Shown piece by piece: positions 1 to 5,327 of a DNA stretch of 8,110 nt (within the stretch, counting starts at the first letter, position 1; every line of letters starts with the position of its first letter). Origin of the DNA: Frankiales bacterium (GTDB lineage Bacteria > Actinomycetota > Actinomycetes > Mycobacteriales > SCTD01). Below the pieces are notes generated by a model, which did no database searches, was not told the origin of the DNA, and saw nothing but the letters and a program-made list of their open reading frames with translations. The stretch covers positions 1 through 8,110 of the forward strand of contig JAODNB010000152.1 of assembly GCA_025464795.1 (NCBI GenBank), written 5' to 3'. The translations under genes were made by a program, and so were the position numbers.

Positions 1-582
1 CTGTCGGTCGACGGGCAGCTGGTCGGGTACCGACAGCAGGGCGACAAGCTGTACGAGCTGAAGGAGAAGGAGACCGCCGCGGCGCGCGCCGACATCGGCA
101 TGGTCTTCCAGCGCTTCAACCTCTTCCCGCACATGACCGCCCTCGGCAACATCATCGAAGCGCCCCAGCGGGTACGGGGTCTCAGCAGGGCCGAAGCGCT
201 CGAGCGGGGCCGGACCCTCCTGCGCCGGGTCGGGCTCGCGGACAAGGTCGACGCCTACCCCGCTCAGCTGTCCGGTGGTCAGCAGCAGCGCGTCGCGATC
301 GCCCGGGCGCTGGCGATGCAGCCCAAGCTCATGCTGTTCGACGAGCCCACGTCGGCGCTGGACCCAGAGCTCGTCGGCGACGTCCTCGACGTGATGCGCG
401 GGCTGGCCGCGGACGGCATGACCATGGTCGTCGTGACCCACGAGATGACGTTCGCCCGCGACGTCGGCGACACGGTGGTGTTCATGGACGGGGGCGTCGT
501 GGTGGAGAAGGGCGAGCCGAAGCAGGTCATCGACGACCCGCAGCACGAGCGGACCCGTGGCTTCCTCGGCAAACTAGGCTGA
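1..582 (+). CDS. Polar amino acid ABC transporter ATP-binding protein (5'-truncated)
   Basis: This is the C-terminal 193 residues of an ABC ATPase of the GlnQ/ArtP/EhuA type, which powers uptake of polar amino acids from the inner face of the membrane. The reading frame is open from the first base, so the start and the Walker A loop lie outside the window. Counting from base 1, the following are visible: the Q-loop (VFQRFNLFPH, Q37), the signature LSGGQQQR (90-97), Walker B LMLFDEP (D114, E115) followed by the D-loop SALD, and the switch histidine in VVTHEM (H147). The phrase FNLFPHMTALGNI and the C-terminal KGEPKQVIDDPQHERTRGFL are characteristic of the polar amino acid subfamily. Family members are about 240-260 residues, so roughly 60 are missing. 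The permease and binding protein are not in view and probably lie upstream. Substrate (Glu, Gln, Arg, ectoine and others) cannot be told from the ATPase alone. Confidence 0.95.
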   Translation: MSVDGQLVGYRQQGDKLYELKEKETAAARADIGMVFQRFNLFPHMTALGNIIEAPQRVRGLSRAEALERGRTLLRRVGLADKVDAYPAQLSGGQQQRVAIARALAMQPKLMLFDEPTSALDPELVGDVLDVMRGLAADGMTMVVVTHEMTFARDVGDTVVFMDGGVVVEKGEPKQVIDDPQHERTRGFLGKLG

Positions 583-586
583 TCTC

Positions 587-1186
587 ATGCAGGTCGACGA
601 GCTTCAGGTCCCGGACTCCTGGGTGTTCACCCCGATCCAGCGCCCCGACCCGCGGGGCGTCTTCCTCGAGTGGTTCAAGGCTCCGGTCTTCCGCGAGGCG
701 GTGGGGCATGACCTCGTCGTGAAGCAGGCCAACCACTCGGTCTCGTCCAGGGGCACCCTGCGCGGCGTCCACTTCGCGGACGTCCCGCCCGGCCAGGCGA
801 AGTACGTCTACTGCACCCGGGGCGCCGTCCTCGACGTCATCATCGACATCCGCGTCGGCTCGCCCACGTTCGGGGTGTGCGACGCGGTGCAGCTCGACGA
901 CGTCGACCGCAGGGCCGTCTACCTCAGCGAGGGCCTCGGCCACGCGTTCCTCGCGCTGACGGACGACGCCAACGTGACGTACCTGTGCAGTGAGCCGTAC
1001 AACCCGACGGGTGAGCACGGCGTGCATCCCCTGGACGCTGACCTCGCGCTGCCGTTTCCCGACGACGTCGAGCACCTGCTGTCGGACAAGGACGCCGCGG
1101 CGCCCACCCTGGCCGAGGCGCAGGCCAGCGGACTGCTTCCCACGTACGAGGCCTGTCAGGCCTTCTACGCCTCCCACCGCGCCTGA
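587..1186 (+). CDS. rmlC: dTDP-4-dehydrorhamnose 3,5-epimerase family protein (RmlC-like)
   Basis: A cytosolic 199-residue cupin enzyme predicted to epimerise C3 and C5 of a dTDP-4-keto-6-deoxyhexose, the third step of dTDP-L-rhamnose synthesis. The family fingerprint is clear: GTLRGVHF (56-63), QAKYVYCTRGAVLDV (70-84), the GLGHAFL core and LSDKDAAAP. Residues expected for catalysis fall at the usual family numbers: H62, K72, Y132, Y138 and D169, so the enzyme looks active. The ATG at 587 follows the upstream stop by 4 nt, with a weak AGG at 576-578; co-transcription with the ABC gene is likely. No rmlA, rmlB or rmlD is visible, so it is an orphan here. It could instead be a 3- or 5-epimerase for another deoxysugar. 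The family call is firm; the exact substrate and symbol are inference. Confidence 0.88.
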   Translation: MQVDELQVPDSWVFTPIQRPDPRGVFLEWFKAPVFREAVGHDLVVKQANHSVSSRGTLRGVHFADVPPGQAKYVYCTRGAVLDVIIDIRVGSPTFGVCDAVQLDDVDRRAVYLSEGLGHAFLALTDDANVTYLCSEPYNPTGEHGVHPLDADLALPFPDDVEHLLSDKDAAAPTLAEAQASGLLPTYEACQAFYASHRA

Positions 1187-1208
1187 CCCGCGTGCGAGGC
1201 TGCTCGGC

Positions 1209-1745
1209 ATGGGCGAGATCTGGTTGGTGCGGCACGGGGAGACGGAGTGGTCACGGACGGGCCAGCACACGGGCCGGACGGACCTGCCGTTGCTGCCCGA
1301 GGGCGAGGCCGCGGCGCGGGAGCTGAAGGGACGGCTGCAACGGCCGTGGGCACTGGTGCTGAGCAGCCCGCTGCAGCGTGCCCGGCACACCGCAGAGCTG
1401 GCAGGGCTGACCCCGGAGCTCGACGACGACCTCATGGAGTGGGACTACGGACCGGCGGAGGGCAAGCGGACCCGGGACATGGGCCCCGGCTGGAGCGTGT
1501 GGGACGACGTGCCGCTCGGCGAGACCCTGAAGCAGGTCGCCGCCCGCGCACGCAGGGTCCTCAACCGGGTCCCGGAGCAGGGCGACACCTGCCTCGTGGC
1601 TCACGGTCATGTGCTTCGGGTCCTGACCGCGGTCTACCTGGAGCTCGAGCCGCGAGACGCTCGGCACCTGGTGCTCCAGCCGTGCGGCATCGGCGTCCTC
1701 GGGCACGAGCACGACTGCCCGGCGCTGACGGGGTGGAACCAGTGA
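1209..1745 (+). CDS. Histidine phosphatase family protein (phosphoglycerate mutase-like)
   Basis: A 178-residue cytosolic phosphatase of the histidine phosphatase (PGAM-like) superfamily, working through a phosphohistidine intermediate. It opens with the catalytic motif LVRHGETEW (R8, H9, G10), followed by GQHTGRTDLPL, the phosphate-binding arginine in SSPLQRARHTAEL (R57), the likely acid/base glutamate in MEWDYGPAEG (E77), and the second histidine in LVAHGHVLRVL (H132). The frame is open well upstream, but ATG 1209 is chosen because it places RHG at residues 8-10, as usual, and has GAGG at 1196-1199, nine bases before it; the upstream extension is a shadow of the epimerase gene. It follows rmlC by 22 nt and its TGA overlaps the next GTG. 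Substrate is unknown: sugar phosphates, phosphoglycerate-type compounds or nucleotides are all possible. Confidence 0.92.
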   Translation: MGEIWLVRHGETEWSRTGQHTGRTDLPLLPEGEAAARELKGRLQRPWALVLSSPLQRARHTAELAGLTPELDDDLMEWDYGPAEGKRTRDMGPGWSVWDDVPLGETLKQVAARARRVLNRVPEQGDTCLVAHGHVLRVLTAVYLELEPRDARHLVLQPCGIGVLGHEHDCPALTGWNQ

Positions 1746-2212
1746 TCCGGCCGGCCACCTCGGCCGACGTCCCGGTCCTGCTCGAGCTGGTGCGTGCACT
1801 GGCGGTGTACGAGAAGGAGCCCGATGCCGTGAAGGCGTCTGAGGAGGACCTCCACGAGGCGCTCTTCGGTGCCGACCACGTCGCGAGCTGCCACGTGGCC
1901 GAGCACGAGGGGGTGGTCGTCGGCTTCGCCCTCTGGTACCGGACCTTCAGCACCTGGACCGGTCGACCCGGCCTGTGGCTCGAGGACCTGTTCGTCCGCC
2001 CGGAGGCGCGTGGCACCGGGCTGGGCAAGGCATTGCTCGTCGAGCTCGCACGGACCGCCGAGGCGAACGGGTGGACCCGGTTCGAGTGGTGGGTGCTCGA
2101 CTGGAACACCCCCGCGCAGGGCTTCTACCGCTCCCTGGGTGCGCTGCCTCAGGACGAGTGGACCGTGTGGCGCGTCGACGGCCAGACGCTCCCCAGACTG
2201 GCTCGAGGCTAG
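1742..2212 (+). CDS. GNAT family N-acetyltransferase (SSAT-like)
   Basis: A 156-residue acetyl-CoA-dependent N-acetyltransferase of the GNAT fold. The order of motifs resembles the spermidine/spermine (diamine) N1-acetyltransferase group: an N-terminal AVYEKEPDAV stretch, LEDLFVRPEARGTGLGKALL (79-99) carrying the RxxGxG acetyl-CoA pyrophosphate loop (R90, G93, G95), then FEWWVLDWNTPAQGFY (114-129) with N122 and Y129, the usual position of the catalytic tyrosine in SSAT. The GTG at 1742 shares four bases (GTGA) with the previous stop, so translation is probably coupled. The frame runs further upstream to 1247, but that part is out-of-frame sequence of the phosphatase gene and contains no GNAT residues. 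The substrate may be a polyamine, thialysine or another amine; this is inference from family resemblance. Confidence 0.92.
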   Translation: MIRPATSADVPVLLELVRALAVYEKEPDAVKASEEDLHEALFGADHVASCHVAEHEGVVVGFALWYRTFSTWTGRPGLWLEDLFVRPEARGTGLGKALLVELARTAEANGWTRFEWWVLDWNTPAQGFYRSLGALPQDEWTVWRVDGQTLPRLARG

Positions 2213-2309
2213 CCACGACGAGCCATACCCAGGTGGCCTGAACGGGTGGGCACCGCACCATCTCCCCGCGTTCCCCTGAGGTGGGTGTGACCCGGGTCAA
2301 CACTGAGGT
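2213..2309. promoter_or_regulatory. Intergenic region with 12-bp palindrome and flanking 8-bp repeats ahead of the GGDEF-EAL gene
   Basis: This 97-nt gap is the only sizeable space before the c-di-GMP gene, so it probably holds its promoter. It contains the perfect palindrome TGACCCGGGTCA at 2288-2299, flanked by two copies of CTGAGGTG (2276-2283 and 2303-2310, 27 nt apart). The second copy runs into the proposed GTG start. The arrangement suggests a dimeric repressor or activator site overlapping the transcription or translation start, but no known regulator's consensus is recognised. I see no convincing -35/-10 pair and no hairpin followed by a T tract that would terminate the upstream run. 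Confidence 0.35.
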
Positions 2310-4664
2310 GTGCTCCTGACCCGTCGCGCCCTGGTTGCCTGCGCGGCGCTCGTGTCGGTGCTGGCGGTCACCCTGTCGCCGGCCGTGTCCTACGGCATCC
2401 GATCGGGAACGGCCGTTCTCGCCGTCGTGGTCCTGCTCCGGATCGGCCAAGCACCCGGGCGCACCTCCAGGGTGCTGCTCGCAGCGGCGCTCCTCGTCGG
2501 CATCGTGTCGGGGGTGCTGGCCACCGCGCACCTCGTGCTGACGGGCCACCCGTCACCGCCCGGAGGAGCAGCTGACTGGGTCTACCTCTGCTACGGCCCG
2601 CTCGCGGCAGCCGGCCTGCTCGCGCTCCCCCGCCACCCCACGGAGGCACCGTGGCGGCTGATGGCGCTCACCGACGCGGTCATCGCGGTCACTGCCCTCG
2701 GCTTCGTGCTCTCCGGGCTGATGCTCGACATGGCCCGCACCAGCGGCGCGACCCTGGTCGCGCGGGCCGCGGCACTCGGCTACCCGCTCGGTTCGGTGTT
2801 CGTCCTCGCCGTGCTCGTGGCCGTCCTCCCCCGGGCCCAAGAGGACCTCCGCCCGTTCCTGCGAGCAGCCGGCACCGGCCTCGCCCTGCTGACGCTGTCC
2901 GACGTGGGATACGCGGTCGCCACGCTCGACGGGTGGTACGCGCCCACCTCCTGGCCGGCGGTGGCGTCCCAGGCCGGGCTGGTCCTCGTCGCGCTCGCCC
3001 CGCTGCAGGGCCGTCGCGCTGCTCACCTGGTCGAACGGGAACCGGAAGCACCGAGCCTGCTCGAGATGGCCGCTCCGCTGCTCACGCTCGTCCCCTCCTC
3101 GCTCTACGTGGTGATCATGCTGGCCCGCGGCGAGCCCCTGAGCCGGGTGCAGATGGCGCTCGTCACGATCACGGCAGCGGCGGTCGTCGCCCGTGGCTTG
3201 CTCACCGGAGCGGACCAGCGCCACAACATGGCGCGGTTGAAGAAGCGGGAAGGCGAAGCACTGGGTGCTGCGCGGCGCGATCCCCTGACAGGGCTGGGGA
3301 ACAGGACCGCGCTGTACGAAGAGCTCGCCGCGCTGCTCGAGCGCACAACCGGGGCCGGCGTCGCCTTGGCCCTGCTCGACCTGGACGACTTCAAGGACAT
3401 CAACGACACCCAGGGACACGCGACCGGCGATGCGGTCCTCACGGAGGTGGCCGCACGTCTCCGGCAGGCGGCGCCACCAGGGGCCGTCGTCGCCAGGTTG
3501 GGCGGCGACGAGTTCGCCGTCTGCGTTCCCACGACGCACGGGCCGACCCCGCTGGGCGAGGCCCTGCTGGGAGCCTTCAGGAGTCCGGTGCAGGTGGGGA
3601 TCCGGGCGTTCACGGTGACCGCCAGCATCGGCGTTGTCATGGCCGATGCCGACGGCGCTGACGCCGCCCTCGCGCTGTCCCACGTCGATCTGGCGATGTA
3701 CGAGGCCAAGTCCGGCAAGGAGCCGCAACGCTCTTCGGTCGTGGTGCTGAAGGGCCGCGAACGCGAGCAGGCCGCCGGGCGGGTGCAGCTGCGTGACGAC
3801 CTCAGCCGACCCGACCTCTCGCAGTTCCACCTCGTGTACGAGCCCCTTGTCGACCTCCGGCACGGCCGCGTCGTCGGCGCCGAGGCGCTGCTCCGCTGGG
3901 AGCACCCGGAGCTCGGGAGCATCGGGCCCACGCAGTTCATCGCGCTGGCGGAGCAGGTCGGGGCCATCGCGGAGCTGGGCGAGTTCGCGCTGAGGACGGC
4001 GGCTCGGGACCTGGCGGGCTGGCTGAGGGAGGCCGAGCAGCTGGGTGCGCCGATCGAGGTCGCCTCCGTCGGTGTGAACCTCAGTCCCCGGCAGCTGGGC
4101 CTCCCGCACTTCCCCGAGCTGGTGCGGTCGGTCCTGGAGGAGCACGGTCTCGAGCCCCATCGGCTGGTGCTCGAGATCACCGAGGAGGCTCTCCTCGACG
4201 ACTGGGAGACCGCGGTCAACGTGGTGCAGGGGCTCCGCGCCCTCGGCGTTGCGATCGCGGTCGACGACTTCGGCACCGGCTACTCCTCGCTCCGGTACCT
4301 GCGCCGCTTCGACGTCAGCACCGTGAAGGTCGACCGCGAGTTCACGCAGGCCGTCGTGGACGAGCCGCGCACCCGCTCCCTCGTGGCCAGCGTCATGGAC
4401 ATGGTCCACTCCCTCGACCTGTACTCCGTCGCTGAGGGCATCGAGACCCTCGACCAGCTCCTGGTCATGCGCGCCCTGGGGTGCCACTTCGCGCAGGGCT
4501 ACCTGTTCGACAAGCCGATGCTCGGCGACGCGTTCGGAGCGCTGCTCGTCGGCAGGCATCGCTACCCGCTCGGCGCCCACCCGCAGGAAGCGGCGCAGGC
4601 GCTGCCCGTGCCCCGCGAGGAGGTCCGACCGGCAACCGCCGTCAGCCCGCGAAAGACCGGCTGA
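2310..4664 (+). CDS. Membrane-bound bifunctional GGDEF-EAL protein (diguanylate cyclase / c-di-GMP phosphodiesterase)
   Basis: A 784-residue inner-membrane protein that may make and break the second messenger cyclic di-GMP. Residues 1 to about 305 are hydrophobic, with roughly nine or ten membrane segments and no named sensor domain I can identify. A GGDEF domain follows (about 318-480): DPLTGLGNR from D324, metal/substrate residues in LLDLDDFKDIND (D357, D360, N365) and GGDEF at 398-402. The EAL domain (about 500-745) has E525-A-L, N590 (NLS), E622 (EIT), DDFGTG (D652, D653), K673, E709 (EGIE) and QGY (Q729), so its phosphodiesterase site looks complete. The inhibitory RxxD site before GGDEF is replaced by PPGA. 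An in-frame stop at 2304-2306 limits the start to GTG 2310 or later; GAGGTG runs into this GTG, so the ribosome site is poorly spaced and a slightly later or leaderless start is possible. Net activity is not predictable. Confidence 0.95.
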   Translation: MLLTRRALVACAALVSVLAVTLSPAVSYGIRSGTAVLAVVVLLRIGQAPGRTSRVLLAAALLVGIVSGVLATAHLVLTGHPSPPGGAADWVYLCYGPLAAAGLLALPRHPTEAPWRLMALTDAVIAVTALGFVLSGLMLDMARTSGATLVARAAALGYPLGSVFVLAVLVAVLPRAQEDLRPFLRAAGTGLALLTLSDVGYAVATLDGWYAPTSWPAVASQAGLVLVALAPLQGRRAAHLVEREPEAPSLLEMAAPLLTLVPSSLYVVIMLARGEPLSRVQMALVTITAAAVVARGLLTGADQRHNMARLKKREGEALGAARRDPLTGLGNRTALYEELAALLERTTGAGVALALLDLDDFKDINDTQGHATGDAVLTEVAARLRQAAPPGAVVARLGGDEFAVCVPTTHGPTPLGEALLGAFRSPVQVGIRAFTVTASIGVVMADADGADAALALSHVDLAMYEAKSGKEPQRSSVVVLKGREREQAAGRVQLRDDLSRPDLSQFHLVYEPLVDLRHGRVVGAEALLRWEHPELGSIGPTQFIALAEQVGAIAELGEFALRTAARDLAGWLREAEQLGAPIEVASVGVNLSPRQLGLPHFPELVRSVLEEHGLEPHRLVLEITEEALLDDWETAVNVVQGLRALGVAIAVDDFGTGYSSLRYLRRFDVSTVKVDREFTQAVVDEPRTRSLVASVMDMVHSLDLYSVAEGIETLDQLLVMRALGCHFAQGYLFDKPMLGDAFGALLVGRHRYPLGAHPQEAAQALPVPREEVRPATAVSPRKTG

Positions 4665-4947
4665 GGGCGGCCGCGCCCAGGCACAGCACGACGGTGGTCA
4701 CGACGTAGCGCAAGGACCTGCTCTCAGCCGCTTCGACGGCGAAGGTCGAGTACGTCGTGAAGGCTCCGCAGAACCCGGTGCCGACCAACGCGGACGTCGA
4801 GGGCGAGGGATGGACCAGGAGGCCGAGCACGAAGCTCCCCAGGACGTTCACGAGCAGAGTGGCCCGACGTCCAGGTACCCAGATCGCGACGGCGAAGCGG
4901 GCAGGCGCGCCCACGGCCGCACCGAGCGCGACCAGCAGCGGTGTCAT
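4642..4947 (-). CDS. crcB: CrcB/Fluc family fluoride channel subunit (second of pair)
   Basis: A 101-residue protein with four predicted membrane helices (about 3-22, 30-46, 53-72, 82-96) of the CrcB/Fluc family, passive channels that export fluoride and protect the cell from its toxicity. Family marks are the GAxxR element near R17, NVLGSFVLG (N34) and GTGFCGAFTTYSTF, where the usual TTFSTF Phe box reads TTYSTF (64-69). Positive charges lie in loops 1 and 3 (R27, R28, R77, R80) rather than loop 2, suggesting an N-out orientation. Its ATG shares ATGA with the stop of the upstream crcB, so the two are translationally coupled and probably made in equal amounts. Its 3' end overlaps the convergent GGDEF-EAL gene by 23 bp. 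It is shorter than the typical 120-130 residues but all helices are present. Confidence 0.93.
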   Translation of the reverse strand: MTPLLVALGAAVGAPARFAVAIWVPGRRATLLVNVLGSFVLGLLVHPSPSTSALVGTGFCGAFTTYSTFAVEAAESRSLRYVVTTVVLCLGAAALSRSFAG

Positions 4948-5321
4948 GCGAGCAGCCGCCGACCTAGGGCAGCAGCGGCGATGCCGAGCACGACAGTGCC
5001 TGCTACCAAGGCGATCCCGGTCAGGAGCGAGGCGTCCACGGCCTGCACGGCGAGGGTCGACATGGTCGTGAACCCACCCAGGACACCCGTGCCCAGGAAG
5101 GGCCGCGACCAGGTCCCGTGCGGCCTCGCCGCCACGAGCGCACCCAGCAGGAAGGACCCAACGACGTTGATGGCGAGCACCGTCCAGCGCCCGCCCCCTG
5201 CCGCGACGAGGCTGTAGCGGGCGAGCGATCCGAGGACGCCGCCGATCCCCACCACGACCAGCTGCACCGCGACGGGCGCCGGCGCGACAGGAGCGTCGGG
5301 ATCGAGGTCGGGCACCGGCAC
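4944..5321 (-). CDS. crcB: CrcB/Fluc family fluoride channel subunit (first of pair)
   Basis: A 125-residue four-helix CrcB/Fluc subunit, partner of the shorter copy downstream. Visible marks are GIGGVLGSLARYSL (R35), INVVGSFLLG (N52) and GTGVLGGFTTMSTL; the Phe box TTFSTF here reads TTMSTL (85-90), so both phenylalanines are replaced. Positive residues sit in loop 2 and at the C terminus (R66, R73, R121, R122) with only R45 on the other side, predicting N-in orientation, opposite to its partner. The N terminus carries an acidic and proline-rich extension of about 17 residues. GTG 5321 is only 1 nt after AGAGGG (5323-5328), whereas in-frame GTG 5315 is 7 nt away; the real start may therefore be 5315. 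It begins just after the phosphoesterase stop, so the three genes look like one operon. No fluoride riboswitch was recognised upstream. Confidence 0.94.
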   Translation of the reverse strand: MPVPDLDPDAPVAPAPVAVQLVVVGIGGVLGSLARYSLVAAGGGRWTVLAINVVGSFLLGALVAARPHGTWSRPFLGTGVLGGFTTMSTLAVQAVDASLLTGIALVAGTVVLGIAAAALGRRLLA

Positions 5322-5327
5322 ACCCTC

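Noticed and set aside
990..1208. N-terminal extension of the histidine phosphatase frame
   Set aside because: This overlaps the epimerase 3' end in another frame; the RHG motif is expected within the first ten residues, which ATG 1209 provides.
527..1435. 302-codon open frame on the minus strand
   Set aside because: Runs across the epimerase and the phosphatase genes on the opposite strand and has no family motif; a GC-driven shadow.
1247..1741. N-terminal extension of the GNAT frame
   Set aside because: The 165 codons before GTG 1742 are out-of-frame phosphatase sequence rich in Ala/Gly/Arg; GNAT homology begins directly at IRPATSADVP after the GTG.
2213..2275. Terminator after the GNAT gene
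   Set aside because: Short pairings such as GGTG/CACC and GGCTAGCC exist, but none forms a strong stem followed by a T tract.
2553..4580. 675-codon open frame on the minus strand
   Set aside because: It lies antisense inside the GGDEF-EAL gene, whose catalytic motifs are all in the plus frame. The translation is low-complexity Arg/Glu/Gly/His-rich with no domain, as expected for a high-GC shadow frame.
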